64,000 nt of DNA, from NCBI GenBank assembly GCA_020072815.1, contig JAIQGE010000019.1, positions 1-64,000 on the forward strand. The letters are read 5' to 3'. The stretch comes from Terriglobia bacterium (GTDB taxonomy: Bacteria > Acidobacteriota > Terriglobia > Terriglobales > Acidobacteriaceae). The translations under genes were made by a program, and so were the position numbers. Below are positions 8,701-17,374 of this stretch, piece after piece; position 1 is the stretch's first letter; each line of letters begins with the position of its first letter. The notes under the pieces are model-generated. The model did no database searches, was not told the DNA's origin, and saw only the letters and a list, made by a program, of their open reading frames with translations.

Positions 8701-8957
8701 ATCGCCTGCGTTTCCGTGTGCTCAATGTCGTTGACGATGGTGGTGAGGCCGCGTTCCGTGTTGCTGACAATGCGGTCCGTCATCTCCTGTGCGGAGAGTC
8801 CCTGAAACTGCCAGATTACGCTGATGACCGGAATATTGATTTCAGGAAGGATGTCCACCGAGGTGCGGAAGATCACAATGGGGCTGAGAATGAGAATCAA
8901 CAGCGCCATTACGACGAAGGTGTACGGGCGCCGCAGCGCCAGAGCAACAATCCACAT
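5769..8957 (-). CDS. RND efflux inner-membrane permease (HAE family)
   Basis: Proton-driven multidrug pump of 1062 residues, the usual size for AcrB/MexB-type proteins. TM1 lies in the first 30 residues, a large porter domain follows, then TM2-6. The TM4 proton-relay aspartates are visible as Asp401-Asp402 in AVGILVDDATVEIENI. The second half repeats the arrangement (TM7-12, with GAVMCMGVATSNSILV near residue 960). The protein ends in a short charged tail. First gene of the efflux operon; a palindrome overlaps a candidate promoter about 160 nt upstream. No dedicated TetR-type regulator is adjacent. Confidence 0.94.
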   Translation of the reverse strand: MWIVALALRRPYTFVVMALLILILSPIVIFRTSVDILPEINIPVISVIWQFQGLSAQEMTDRIVSNTERGLTTIVNDIEHTETQAMDGRAITKIFLQPSGNLQTAMAQVTAISQTAVRSLPAGTNPPLIIIYSASSVPIMQVGISSKTLPEQALNDLSVNFIRPQMVTVQGASIPFPYGGKQRVVAVDIDTSALQARGLTAVDVVNALNLQNLILPSGSFKMGSSQYQVEMNGSASTIAELNNLPIKTQNGATTYLHDVAHVRDGFSPQTNMVRADGVRGTLITVMKNGGASTLDIVAHMKENLARVATTLPEDLSIKPLFDQSLFVRAAINGVVKEALTAACLTAAMILLFLGNWRTTLVIAVSIPLSILCSIITLAALGQTFNLMTLGGLALAVGILVDDATVEIENIDRNLAMGKELKTAILDGASQIAVPAFVSTLCICIVFVPMFFLTGVAKFLFVPLAEAVVFAMLASYLLSRTLVPTLVMYLLRGHEHETHDSIEYQREGMFASLKRLQHRFETAFDRLRDSYHQMLASCLENRRVFISSFLGFCVLSTGLVFFLGQDFFPDVDAGIFRMHVRGRAGLRIEETARLCDQIENTLRQEVPKEELVTILDNIGLAYSSINNSYSTSGTIGTSDAEILVSLNQDKHRPTAEYVKHLREELPQRYPGVEFFFQPADIVSQILNFGLPSPIDIQVIGKSQAQNYLLAQQIANRLRHVPGAADVHVQQLMNAPAIRLDVDRTRAQQVGLEQRDVAQNLLVSLSGSFQTAPTFFLNRENGVSYSVTVQTPEYRMDSMQALMNTPVDAPRAPAPQVLANLATVKPGVTPSLVSHYNIQPVMDVYASVQGRDLGGVARETRQIVREFEKKLPRGTQLVMRGQVETMSSSFFGLGMGLIMSIVLVYLLIVVNFQSWLDPFIIITALPGALAGIVWILLLTHTTMNVPSLTGAVMCMGVATSNSILVISFARERMAAGLSAWDAALEAGYTRIRPVIMTALAMIIGMVPMALGLGEGGEQNAPLGRAVIGGLIFATVATLFFVPVVFSIMHGGKRSAATQEAPASR

Positions 8958-9116
8958 CGGCTAGGACCCCTTCTGATTTCCCGCTTTTTCCGACGGTTTG
9001 CTTCGCAGCGATTCGCGGTCCGGCCGATCGCGAATTGAAACTGCGCCGTTTTCCTGGAACGGCTCACCCTGCATGACCCGTCCAAGGCGGGCTCTCAGCG
9101 TCGAAAAAGTTTCAGG

Positions 9117-9132
9117 ATAAGCGCTTATTGTA
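9117..9132 (-). promoter_or_regulatory. putative RND operon promoter with overlapping palindrome
   Basis: On the minus strand a -10-like TACAAT (9132-9127) is preceded by a weak -35 candidate. It overlaps the perfect 12-bp palindrome ATAAGCGCTTAT (9117-9128). A palindrome at this position would suit a dimeric repressor. It lies between the SDR stop and the permease start. This is predicted from sequence only. Confidence 0.4.
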
Positions 9133-9248
9133 GCAGCGTGTGGTGCGCTGTTTGCGCGGGTGTTTACACTTCTTAACCAACCTATACCAAAGAACACACC
9201 AAGCGTTTGCGCTGGGACTTGTGCGCTGTTGTGTTTCGAGCGGCGCTT

Positions 9249-9965
9249 TCAGCTTTGACCGTAAACCGGGACCGCCGCTCCGTGTACGACTTTGGCGTCG
9301 TCGCTCAAGAGAAACAGAATCACACGCGCGATCTCTTCCGGCTTGGGCCATTTGGAGAAATCGGCGTTGGGCATGGATTTGCGATTGGGTTCGGTATCAA
9401 TGATAACGGGCAGAATGGAATTCGCGCGAACGCCGGTGCCCTTCAGGTCCTGCGCCAGGCAATCCAGCAGCGCCAGCGCCGCCGCCTTGGACGCCGCGTA
9501 GGCTGATCCGCCCGCCCAGTGGTCGTAGGCCGCCTTGGCCGCGATGTTCACAATCGCCCCGCTCTTCTGCTTCAGCATCGCCGGCGCCACCACGCGGGCC
9601 AGTGTGTATCCGGCGTTGGCGTTCAGGTTCATCATCAGCTGATAGGTCTTGGGCTCAGTCTCCCATAGGGATTTTCCGCCGGCGTAGCCGCCGATGGTGT
9701 TCACCAGAAAGTCCAGGCGTCCGTGGCGCGCTGTGATGCCATCTACCAGGTTGCGCGCGGCGGTCTCGTCGGTGGCGTCGAGCGGAAGGAGCTCCAGATG
9801 CGCGTTGGCGCCCACGGCGTCCCGCAGGGCGTCAGCTTCTTCCTTCTTTATATAGGTAGCGATCACCGAGGCGCCTTCATGCAGCAACGCCAGCGTGACC
9901 GCGCGTCCCAGGCCGCCGGTACCGCCGGTGACTAACGCTACTTTGTTGGAGAATTGGGGGTTCAT
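9249..9965 (-). CDS. short-chain dehydrogenase/reductase (SDR) family oxidoreductase
   Basis: NAD(P)-dependent oxidoreductase of 238 residues with a classical SDR layout. The glycine-rich cofactor motif TGGTGGLG lies near the N-terminus, NTIGGYAG in the NNAG position, and the catalytic AYAASK (Tyr-x3-Lys) near residue 160. The start at 9965 (MNPQFSNKVALVTGG) is preceded by AAGGAGG with good spacing and is preferred over an in-frame codon 36 nt upstream. The substrate cannot be inferred. It stands alone, divergent from the Suf regulator and upstream of, but not coupled to, the efflux operon. Confidence 0.88.
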   Translation of the reverse strand: MNPQFSNKVALVTGGTGGLGRAVTLALLHEGASVIATYIKKEEADALRDAVGANAHLELLPLDATDETAARNLVDGITARHGRLDFLVNTIGGYAGGKSLWETEPKTYQLMMNLNANAGYTLARVVAPAMLKQKSGAIVNIAAKAAYDHWAGGSAYAASKAAALALLDCLAQDLKGTGVRANSILPVIIDTEPNRKSMPNADFSKWPKPEEIARVILFLLSDDAKVVHGAAVPVYGQS

Positions 9966-10062
9966 CAGGTGTGCCTCCTTGCAGAAGTCAAGCCTCAGCA
10001 TATATCACGCCAAATTTTTGGGCTTGATTTGCAGGCGACTCACAATCCATACCGCTGCGGTC

Positions 10063-10108
10063 TTGTATTCCGCCCCTGGGCCATTTAATATAATACTGGA
10101 TTGGTATT
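10063..10108 (+). promoter_or_regulatory. promoter and candidate Rrf2 operator of the suf operon
   Basis: A perfect -10 box TATAAT (10089-10094) lies 62 nt before the regulator start, with a weak TTGTAT (10063-10068) at a long 20-nt spacing. Overlapping and following the -10 is an inverted repeat, AATAC (10092-10096) and GTATT (10104-10108), separated by 7 nt. Rrf2 proteins commonly repress their own suf/isc operons from such sites. A poor -35 plus an overlapping operator fits that model, which is inferred. Confidence 0.5.
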
Positions 10109-10155
10109 GTATCCAGCTCCTGGTTCCACCTGGACGCTGGAGGAGTAATTTCGTC

Positions 10156-10641
10156 ATGTTCAGACTCAACAAGCTTACCGATTACGGCATCGTGTTAATG
10201 GCCCACGTGGCGCGCAGCCCGGAAGATCTGCCGCACACCGCGCGCAGCCTGTCTAAGGCCTCGCGGATCCCGCTGCCCACGGTCGGCAAGCTGCTGCGGC
10301 AGCTTTCTGAGCGCGGACTGCTGAGCTCGCATCGCGGGGTCAAAGGCGGCTACAACCTGGCCCGTAAGCCCGAAGCTATCTCCGTGTCAGACATTGTTCT
10401 GGCCCTGGAAGGGCCCATCGGATTCACCGAGTGCAGCGTGGTGGCCGGCCTGTGCAACATGGAACGCTCCTGCGCCATCAAGATCAATTCCCAGATTATC
10501 GGGGACGCGCTGCGTGACGCGCTCGACCAGGTGATGCTGGCCGACCTGAACCATGAAATGGCGCCGCACCAGCGCCGCAGCAAAAGCAAGAGCAAGTTTG
10601 TTTCGATTGAATCCGCGGGTGTCACAGAGGGAGTGCGATGA
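10156..10641 (+). CDS. Rrf2-family Fe-S-responsive regulator of the suf operon
   Basis: A 161-residue Rrf2 transcription factor. Winged helix at residues 1-80 ([36 protein letters not shown], then the wing [12 protein letters not shown]). Three cysteines follow ([15 protein letters not shown]), spaced C-x6-C-x5-C, suitable for binding an Fe-S cluster as in IscR and SUF-type regulators. The start at 10156 has GGAGGAG upstream. Its stop overlaps the sufB start (ATGA at 10638-10641), so it is co-translated with the assembly genes and most likely senses cluster status to control its own operon. The C-terminal tail is Lys/Arg/Ser-rich (QRRSKSKSK). Confidence 0.9.
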   Translation: MFRLNKLTDYGIVLMAHVARSPEDLPHTARSLSKASRIPLPTVGKLLRQLSERGLLSSHRGVKGGYNLARKPEAISVSDIVLALEGPIGFTECSVVAGLCNMERSCAIKINSQIIGDALRDALDQVMLADLNHEMAPHQRRSKSKSKFVSIESAGVTEGVR

Positions 10642-12092
10642 GCACAACAGACCAGATCAAAGACATAGCCAAGCAGGAATACAAATGGGGCTTCATCACG
10701 GACGTGGATGAAGACCGCCTGCCGCCGGGGCTGAATGAAGACGTTGTCCGCGCCATCTCCGCCAAGAAAGAAGAGCCGGAGTTCATGACCGAGTGGCGGC
10801 TGAAGTCGTATCGCTATTGGGCCACGCAGGAAACCTCGCACGCTGAGCCCGAGTGGGCCAACGTGAAGTATCCGCCCATTGATTATCAGGGGCTGTCTTA
10901 TTACTCCGCGCCCAAGCAGAAAAAGCAACTCTCCAGCCTGGAGGAAGTTGATCCCGAAATCCTGAAGACCTACGCCAAGCTGGGCATTCCTCTGCACGAG
11001 CAGAAGTTGCTGGCCGGCGTCGCCGTGGACGCGGTATTTGACAGCGTTTCGGTGGCCACCACGTTCAAGGCCAAACTCTCGGAACTGGGCATCATCTTTT
11101 GTTCGTTCTCTGAAGCTGTGAAGAACCATCCGGACCTGGTTAAGAAGTACCTGGGCACCGTGGTCCCGTACACTGACAACTTTTTCGCCGCGCTGAACTC
11201 CGCCGTTTTCAGTGACGGCTCGTTCGTTTACGTGCCCAAGGGCGTTCGCTGCCCCATGGAGTTGTCCACGTATTTCCGCATCAACGCGCAGAACACCGGA
11301 CAGTTTGAGCGCACCCTGATCGTCGCCGACGAGGGCGCTTACGTCAGCTACCTGGAAGGCTGCACCGCCCCGGTGCGCGACGAAAATCAGCTCCACGCGG
11401 CCGTGGTCGAGCTGATTGCGCATGACAACGCCACCATCAAGTACTCCACGGTGCAGAACTGGTATCCCGGCGACAAGGAAGGCAAAGGCGGGATCTACAA
11501 CTTTGTCACCAAGCGCGGTAAATGCCTCGGCAAGAATTCCAAAATCTCCTGGACGCAGGTGGAAACCGGATCAGCCATCACCTGGAAATACCCCAGTTGC
11601 ATCCTGCAGGGCGATAACTCGGTGGGCGAGTTTTACTCCGTGGCGCTGACCAACAACTACCAGCAGGCCGATACAGGCACAAAGATGATCCACATCGGCA
11701 AGAACACCACCAGCACTATCGTGTCCAAGGGCATCTCCGCCGGGCACGGGCAGAATACCTATCGCGGCATGGTGAAGATCCTGAAGGGCGCCACCGGCGC
11801 GCGCAATTACACGCAATGCGATTCGCTGCTAATCGGCGACAAATGCGGCGCGCACACTTTCCCGTATATCGAAGTCAAGAACTCCACCGCGCGCATGGAG
11901 CATGAAGCGTCCACGTCGAAGATCGGTGAAGACCAGATTTTTTACCTGCAGCAGCGCGGCATATCCAAAGAAGAAGCGGTGGCCATGATTATCAACGGCT
12001 TCTGCAAGACCGTCTTCCGCGAATTGCCCATGGAATTTGCCGTGGAAGCGCAGAAGTTATTGAGCATCAGCCTTGAGGGGAGCGTCGGATAA
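10638..12092 (+). CDS. sufB: Fe-S cluster assembly scaffold SufB
   Basis: SufB of 484 residues, the normal size. It forms the SufBCD complex on which Fe-S clusters are built. Family landmarks include [20 protein letters not shown], the beta-helix core with [18 protein letters not shown], the cysteine-bearing [16 protein letters not shown], and the C-terminal [19 protein letters not shown]. It overlaps the Rrf2 regulator upstream and is followed after 4 nt by sufC. Confidence 0.97.
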   Translation: MSTTDQIKDIAKQEYKWGFITDVDEDRLPPGLNEDVVRAISAKKEEPEFMTEWRLKSYRYWATQETSHAEPEWANVKYPPIDYQGLSYYSAPKQKKQLSSLEEVDPEILKTYAKLGIPLHEQKLLAGVAVDAVFDSVSVATTFKAKLSELGIIFCSFSEAVKNHPDLVKKYLGTVVPYTDNFFAALNSAVFSDGSFVYVPKGVRCPMELSTYFRINAQNTGQFERTLIVADEGAYVSYLEGCTAPVRDENQLHAAVVELIAHDNATIKYSTVQNWYPGDKEGKGGIYNFVTKRGKCLGKNSKISWTQVETGSAITWKYPSCILQGDNSVGEFYSVALTNNYQQADTGTKMIHIGKNTTSTIVSKGISAGHGQNTYRGMVKILKGATGARNYTQCDSLLIGDKCGAHTFPYIEVKNSTARMEHEASTSKIGEDQIFYLQQRGISKEEAVAMIINGFCKTVFRELPMEFAVEAQKLLSISLEGSVG

Positions 12093-12096
12093 ACCA

Positions 12097-12864
12097 ATGA
12101 GTCTTGTCGAAATCAAAAACCTGCATGCCAGCGTGAATGGCAATGAAATCCTCAAGGGGATCAACCTCACCGTCAATGCCGGTGAAGTGCACTCCATCAT
12201 GGGTCCCAACGGCTCCGGCAAGAGCACGCTGGCCGGCGTTCTGGCCCGGCGTGAGAGTTATGCCGTCACCCAGGGCTCGGTTACGTTTAACGGCAAAGAT
12301 CTCTTGGAGATGAAGCCGGAAGACGCTGCCTGCGAAGGCCTGTTTCTGGCGTTCCAGTATCCGGTGGAGATTCCCGGTATCAGCAACGCTTACTTCTTGC
12401 GCGCCGCGCTGAACGCAATTCGCAAATCGCGCGGCCAGGAAGAGCTGGACGCCATGGACTTCCTGCCTTTGCTCCGCGAAAAGATGCGCCTGCTGGAGAT
12501 GGACGAAAAGTTCCTGAACCGTCCGGTGAACGAAGGCTTTTCCGGCGGCGAAAAGAAGCGCAATGAGATCGTGCAGATGGCCGTGCTGGAACCGAAACTC
12601 TGCGTGCTGGATGAAACCGATTCCGGCCTGGACATTGACGCCCTCAAGATCGTGGCCAAGGGCGTGAACGCCATGCGCAACAAAGACCGCGCAATGATCG
12701 TGGTCACGCACTACCAGCGGTTGCTGAATTACATTGTGCCGGATTACGTCCACGTTTTGGTGAACGGCAAAATCGTTAAATCCGGCGGGCCGGAACTGGC
12801 GCTGGAACTGGAAGAGAAGGGCTATAGCTGGACGGAAGCTGAGCCGGCCGGCGCGCGCCGCTAA
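12097..12864 (+). CDS. sufC: SufC ATPase of the Fe-S assembly complex
   Basis: ABC-type ATPase without membrane domain, 255 residues. Walker A GPNGSGKST (36-44), signature FSGGEKKRNEI, Walker B LCVLDETDSGLD and switch VVTHYQRLL are all present. The signature with EKKRNE is typical of SufC. ATP hydrolysis drives conformational change of SufB-SufD. The start MSLVEIKNLH at 12097 follows the sufB stop by 4 nt and matches the family N-terminus better than the in-frame codon 24 nt upstream inside sufB. Confidence 0.97.
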   Translation: MSLVEIKNLHASVNGNEILKGINLTVNAGEVHSIMGPNGSGKSTLAGVLARRESYAVTQGSVTFNGKDLLEMKPEDAACEGLFLAFQYPVEIPGISNAYFLRAALNAIRKSRGQEELDAMDFLPLLREKMRLLEMDEKFLNRPVNEGFSGGEKKRNEIVQMAVLEPKLCVLDETDSGLDIDALKIVAKGVNAMRNKDRAMIVVTHYQRLLNYIVPDYVHVLVNGKIVKSGGPELALELEEKGYSWTEAEPAGARR

Positions 12865-12884
12865 TCGGGGGACATAAGAAGAAG

Positions 12885-14255
12885 ATGAGCAACGCCATGG
12901 CAACCCAAGCTCCCGAGAGATATCTGGAGGCCTTTGATCAATTCAACCGCCGCGCCGCCACGCAACTGAGCTGGCTGAAGTCGCTGCGTCAGGAGGGATT
13001 TGCCCGTTTCGCGGAGAGCGGCTTTCCCACCACGCATGATGAAGACTGGCGCTTCACCAACATCACCACCCTTGCACAGACGGAATTTCACGCGGCGCAT
13101 CCTGGCGGCGTCAGCGCGCGCGACCTGGAGCAGTTCGGCACATCCGACTTTGCTTGCCAGTTGGTCTTCGTGAATGGCCGTTTCTTGAGCGAGCTTTCTC
13201 GAATTCCGTCGTTGCCGGGCGGAGTCACCATCGGCAGCCTGGCAGAGCAGCTGACCACCGATGCTGCTGAAGTCAAAGAGCATCTGGGACAGTATTTGAA
13301 CTTCCAGCGTGACGCGTTTGCCGCGCTGAATACCGCTTTCATGGAAGACGGCGCTTACATTCACGTTCCGCGCAGCGTGGCGGTGGAGCAGCCCATCTAT
13401 TTGCTGTTCGTGACCACCGGCGGGGCTACGCCCACCATGGACCATCCGCGCAACCTGATCGTCGCCGACGAAAACAGCCAGGTCACCGTGGTGGAAGACT
13501 ACGTCGGGCTGGGCGAAGGCGTTTCTTTGTCCAACACCGTCACCGAACTGGTGGCCGGCGACAGCGCGGTGGTGTCGCACTACATGATCGTGCGCGAAGC
13601 CGGCGCGGCCTACAACGTTTCCACGCTGCGTATTCAGCAAGGCCGCAGCAGCAACGTGTCCACCCATTCGCTGTTGATCAACGCCGCGCTGGTGCGCAAC
13701 AACGTGCATCCGGTGCTGGCCGGAGAAGGCGCGGAATGCCTGATCAACGGCCTGTTCATGGCCAATGGCACGCACATGGACAACTACATGCTCGTGGAGC
13801 ATGCCAGCCCGCATTGCAATAGCCGGCAGTTTTACAACGGCATTTTGAGCGGCAAAGGACACGGCGTTTTTCACGGACGCATCATCGTCCACAAGGACGC
13901 GCAGAAGACTGACGCCAAGCAGACCAACCGCAACCTGCTGCTCTCCGACGACGCGCAGATTGACACCAAGCCGCAGCTGGAAATTTACGCCGACGACGTG
14001 AAGTGCACCCACGGCGCCACCATCGGCCAGGTGGACGAGAATGCTCTTTTCTACCTGCGCTCGCGCGGACTGGATGAAGCCTCCGCCAAGCATCTCTTGC
14101 TGCTGGCCTTCGCCAACGAATGTCTGGACCGCATGAGCTCCGAGCAGGTGCGCGATCATATGGAACGTCTGGTGACCGGAGCGCTGCCGGAGGCCGCGGC
14201 GTACTCGGCCGCTAAGTCCGCCGACGCGCCGAGAAACTGGGAGGAAGTGGGATGA
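12885..14255 (+). CDS. sufD: SufD subunit of the Fe-S assembly complex
   Basis: SufD of 456 residues, paralogue of SufB and its partner in the SufBC2D complex, needed for iron acquisition. A helical N-terminus with FPTTHDEDWRFTN (a SufD signature) precedes the beta-helix and the C-terminal GATIGQVDENALFYLRSRG motif. It starts 20 nt after sufC, and its stop overlaps the sufS start (ATGA at 14252-14255). Confidence 0.96.
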   Translation: MSNAMATQAPERYLEAFDQFNRRAATQLSWLKSLRQEGFARFAESGFPTTHDEDWRFTNITTLAQTEFHAAHPGGVSARDLEQFGTSDFACQLVFVNGRFLSELSRIPSLPGGVTIGSLAEQLTTDAAEVKEHLGQYLNFQRDAFAALNTAFMEDGAYIHVPRSVAVEQPIYLLFVTTGGATPTMDHPRNLIVADENSQVTVVEDYVGLGEGVSLSNTVTELVAGDSAVVSHYMIVREAGAAYNVSTLRIQQGRSSNVSTHSLLINAALVRNNVHPVLAGEGAECLINGLFMANGTHMDNYMLVEHASPHCNSRQFYNGILSGKGHGVFHGRIIVHKDAQKTDAKQTNRNLLLSDDAQIDTKPQLEIYADDVKCTHGATIGQVDENALFYLRSRGLDEASAKHLLLLAFANECLDRMSSEQVRDHMERLVTGALPEAAAYSAAKSADAPRNWEEVG

Positions 14256-15514
14256 GTACCGTAGTCAAAACGCCTCGTCAGGTCCACGCGGCCGGCGCCT
14301 ATGACGTGAAAAAGATTCGCGCCGATTTTCCCATCCTCCACCAGGAAGTTCACGGCAAGCCGCTGGTGTATCTGGACAACGCCGCCACCACGCAGAAGCC
14401 GCTGGCGGTCATTGAGGCGATTGAGCATTACTATCGCCGCGACAACGCCAACATCCATCGCGGCGTGCACACGCTGTCAGAGCGCGCCACGGAAGCCTAC
14501 GAGAAGACGCGAGTCGCGGCGCAAAAGCTGATCAACGCCGCCTCTTCCAGCGAAATCATCTTTCTTCGCGGGACCACGGAAGCCATCAACCTGGTGGCCC
14601 AGACCTACGGCCGCAAGAACGTCGGCAAGGGCGACGAAGTCCTCATCACCGCCATGGAGCACCACTCCAACATTGTTCCCTGGCAGATGCTGTGTGAAGA
14701 AAAAGGCGCCGGGCTGCGTGTGGCTCCCATCAATGACCGCGGCGAGCTGATTCTGGAAGAATTTGAAAAGCTGCTGGGACCAAAAACCAAGATCGTGGCC
14801 GTCGGGCATCTTTCCAACGCGCTCGGCACCATCAACCCCATCCAGCAGATTGCGCGCATGGCCCACGCCTACAACGCCGTGGTGCTGGTGGACGGAGCGC
14901 AGGCCGCGCCCCGCATGGCGGTTGACGTTCAGGCCTTGGATTGCGATTTCTACGCTATTTCCGGGCACAAGCTTTACGGGCCCACCGGCATCGGCTTTCT
15001 CTACGGGAAAACGAAATTGCTGGAGGCCATGCCGCCCTACCAGGGCGGCGGCGACATGATCGCCTCCGTTACTTTCGACAAGACGATTTACAACCGGCTT
15101 CCCTACAAATTTGAAGCCGGCACGCCGAACATCGCCGACACCATCGGACTGGGCGCGGCCATCGAATACCTAAACCAACTCGGCCTGGAAAACATTGAGC
15201 AGCATGAGTCCGAACTGCTGGGCTACGCCACCGAACAGGTCCAGAAGATTCCCGGCGTCAGCGTGATAGGCACGGCCCGGGAAAAAGCCGGCGTGCTTTC
15301 TTTCGTAATTGAAAACATTCACCCACATGACATCGGCACCATTCTGGACCATGAAGGCATCGCCGTACGCACCGGGCACCATTGCGCGCAGCCGGTGATG
15401 CAGCGCTTCGGGATTCCGGCCACGGCGCGCGCTTCCTTTGGGCTGTACAACACTCGCGAAGAAGTGGACGCGCTGGTCCGCGGCGTTCGCAAAGTGATTG
15501 AGGTGATGGGGTAA
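14252..15514 (+). CDS. sufS: cysteine desulfurase SufS
   Basis: PLP-dependent group II cysteine desulfurase, 420 residues, supplying persulfide sulfur for cluster assembly. The PLP lysine is Lys240 in ISGHKLYGPTGIGFLYG. The catalytic cysteine is Cys378 in RTGHHCAQP, with the short loop typical of SufS rather than IscS. LDNAATTQKP near the N-terminus and MEHHSNIVPWQ are family motifs. Translationally coupled to sufD upstream and to sufU downstream (1-nt overlap, TAATG). Confidence 0.97.
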   Translation: MSTVVKTPRQVHAAGAYDVKKIRADFPILHQEVHGKPLVYLDNAATTQKPLAVIEAIEHYYRRDNANIHRGVHTLSERATEAYEKTRVAAQKLINAASSSEIIFLRGTTEAINLVAQTYGRKNVGKGDEVLITAMEHHSNIVPWQMLCEEKGAGLRVAPINDRGELILEEFEKLLGPKTKIVAVGHLSNALGTINPIQQIARMAHAYNAVVLVDGAQAAPRMAVDVQALDCDFYAISGHKLYGPTGIGFLYGKTKLLEAMPPYQGGGDMIASVTFDKTIYNRLPYKFEAGTPNIADTIGLGAAIEYLNQLGLENIEQHESELLGYATEQVQKIPGVSVIGTAREKAGVLSFVIENIHPHDIGTILDHEGIAVRTGHHCAQPVMQRFGIPATARASFGLYNTREEVDALVRGVRKVIEVMG

Positions 15515-15957
15515 TGTCTGAACTGCGCGAGCTGTATCAGGAAACAATTCTGGAACACAGCCGCAAGCCCAGGAACTTCGGGATTCTGGAGACGGCCAAC
15601 CACAAGGCGGAAGGCTACAATCCCTTGTGCGGCGACCATTACACCGTTTTCCTGGACGTGAAAGACGGCGCTATCCAGAACCTGAGTTTTGAAGGATCAG
15701 GCTGCGCCATCTCCAAGGCTTCAGCGTCCATGATGACGCAGAGCCTGAAGGGCAAGACCACCGCGGAGGCCGAGGCCCTGTTTACCAAGTTCCATGATCT
15801 GGTCACCGGGCAGGGTGATGCGGCGGAAGAGATGGGCAAGCTGGCGGTGTTCGGCGGCGTGTCAGAGTTTCCGTTGCGCGTGAAGTGCGCGACGCTGGCC
15901 TGGCACACACTGCGGGCGGCCCTGCGGGGAGAGCAACAAGCTGTCTCCACCGAGTAA
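15514..15957 (+). CDS. sufU: SufU sulfurtransferase partner of SufS
   Basis: IscU-like protein of 147 residues of the Gram-positive SufU type. It accepts sulfur from SufS through a zinc site. Cys39 and Asp41 (YNPLCGDHY), Cys64 (GSGCAIS) and Cys125 (VKCATLAW) match the zinc ligands of SufU. The insertion between the second and third cysteines that separates SufU from IscU is present. There is no sufE in the operon, consistent with SufU serving as sulfur relay. Confidence 0.94.
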   Translation: MSELRELYQETILEHSRKPRNFGILETANHKAEGYNPLCGDHYTVFLDVKDGAIQNLSFEGSGCAISKASASMMTQSLKGKTTAEAEALFTKFHDLVTGQGDAAEEMGKLAVFGGVSEFPLRVKCATLAWHTLRAALRGEQQAVSTE

Positions 15958-16058
15958 CGCAAGACCGGTGGAGCGTACGGGTGTATCGTACGGGTTTATC
16001 GTAATACGACTTTAGCGAATCCGAACCTCTGACCGAGGCGGTTCTCGGGAGGCATGTT

Positions 16059-16640
16059 TTGAAGCCGGGCGAAAATCTGGTGCTCACTCGCGATTGCGCG
16101 GCCACGCAAATCCCCAGCGGGATTCCGTACCCCGTGCCCTCCGGCACGCGCGTACGGCTGTCGCAGGCCTTGGGCGGCAGTTACACCGTAATGACCGAAC
16201 AGGGCTACCTTCTACGTATTGACTCCAAGGATGCCGACGCGCTGGGAATCACCGAGGAAACCACCGCCGGAGCCACCGCCGCCGCCCCCTCCGAATTCAG
16301 CGAGAAGTTGGTCTGGGACCAGTTGAAAACCGTGTATGACCCCGAGATCCCCGTGAACGTGGTGGACCTTGGGCTGATTTACGAGTGCCAGGTCGCCCCG
16401 GTGGAAGGCGGCAACAATATTGACATCAAAATGACCATGACCGCTCCCGGTTGCGGCATGGCGGATGTGCTGAAGTCGGACATCGAGAGGAAACTGGCTT
16501 CCTTGCCCGCGGTCAAGGCCGTCAACGTTCAGGTGGTACTCGATCCACCCTGGCATCCCGGAAGGATGTCTGAAGGCGCTCGCCTTCAGTTGGGCTTGGA
16601 CTTGGATAGTTCTCCATTCCCGCTCTACAGCAGACCTTGA
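16059..16640 (+). CDS. sufT: SufT, DUF59/MIP18-family Fe-S maturation protein
   Basis: Auxiliary factor for Fe-S protein maturation, 193 residues, matching the long SufT form: an N-terminal beta domain (residues 1-65, LTRDCAATQIPSG... IDSKDADALG) and a C-terminal DUF59 domain with LKTVYDPEIPVNVVDLGLIY and the conserved cysteine motif MTMTAPGCGMAD. It is about 100 nt after sufU on the same strand, so probably the last gene of the suf operon. The tail after residue 170 is less conserved. Confidence 0.9.
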   Translation: MKPGENLVLTRDCAATQIPSGIPYPVPSGTRVRLSQALGGSYTVMTEQGYLLRIDSKDADALGITEETTAGATAAAPSEFSEKLVWDQLKTVYDPEIPVNVVDLGLIYECQVAPVEGGNNIDIKMTMTAPGCGMADVLKSDIERKLASLPAVKAVNVQVVLDPPWHPGRMSEGARLQLGLDLDSSPFPLYSRP

Positions 16641-16846
16641 TAGACCGCTGCGCCGTGCTGCCGTGCAAGAAGTGTCCCGGAAAAATATAGGCCGTCCTCC
16701 TAAATTATTAAAGAATCTGATAATTGACCCCCGTTTTGGCCTATGCCGGTACTTTTTTCCCTCCGTCAAATAAGGCCTATCTACCGCTCAATCAACCACT
16801 TACGATAATTCTTAAGAGTTGAAGTGCTTCTTGACTTGAAATTTGT

Positions 16847-16874
16847 TTGCCCCACAAAACTCGCGTGATATAGT
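16847..16874 (+). promoter_or_regulatory. candidate promoter of the small membrane protein
   Basis: TTGCCC (16847-16852) and TATAGT (16869-16874) with 16-nt spacing lie 40 nt before the start codon at 16914. A small hairpin (GGACGG/CCGTCC, 16893-16907) falls in the leader. Predicted from consensus match only. Confidence 0.4.
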
Positions 16875-16913
16875 CCACCCTGAACTTTCCGGGGACGGCA
16901 CCCGTCCAAATTT

Positions 16914-17213
16914 ATGGTGCAAAGACTTCGCCAACTCGTGCTCCTGATGATCCTGGGAATGGTGGTTTTCTCGCCATTCATGCAACTGGATAGCTGGGAC
17001 GCGTTTCCGGTTGCCACCGGCGACCTGGAGTTGCACCTGATCGGCCTGTTCAGCGTGATCGGCATGATCCTGGTGTTCGTAGGAATCCTCCGGTGCTGCC
17101 CTTCACTCCTCCGCTGGAAGTTCACGGCTCCCCTTCTGTTCCTGGCGGCCTCGGCGACCAGTGAACGGTCAGAGTCTGTCCTGCTCGGTGTTTACTCGCC
17201 TCTCCGAATCTGA
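16914..17213 (+). CDS. small membrane protein, 99 aa
   Basis: Two hydrophobic segments (about residues 7-22 and 42-60) are joined by a short, probably extracytoplasmic, loop with acidic residues. A third weak hydrophobic stretch precedes a polar tail. I do not recognise the family. A plausible promoter lies upstream, but the Shine-Dalgarno sequence is weak. It sits between the suf operon and a sigma factor on the same strand. The opposite strand also carries an open frame here, but that one lacks a start with context and has basic, frame-shadow composition. Confidence 0.5.
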   Translation: MVQRLRQLVLLMILGMVVFSPFMQLDSWDAFPVATGDLELHLIGLFSVIGMILVFVGILRCCPSLLRWKFTAPLLFLAASATSERSESVLLGVYSPLRI

Positions 17214-17374
17214 TTCTTCCCTTCCCGTAAGCAGTAGTGTGCCCAATAAAAAGATCAAGTTTCTTGCGCCACTCATAGGTCTTTTGACGGGCTCAAGTTT
17301 CGCTCTTGCTTGAAATCAGCTTGATGCGAAACCCACAACACATGCACGGAACCATAAGGACAAGGGAATGGACC

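Noticed and set aside
8961-9197. 78-codon minus-strand frame before the RND permease
   Set aside because: It covers the putative promoter palindrome and leader, has no ribosome-binding site and shows no recognisable protein pattern.
12861-14159. 432-codon minus-strand frame
   Set aside because: It is a complete shadow of sufD.
16781-17125. 114-codon minus-strand frame overlapping the small membrane protein
   Set aside because: It is rich in Arg/Ser/Thr/Asn and lacks a start signal, whereas the opposite frame has membrane segments and a promoter.
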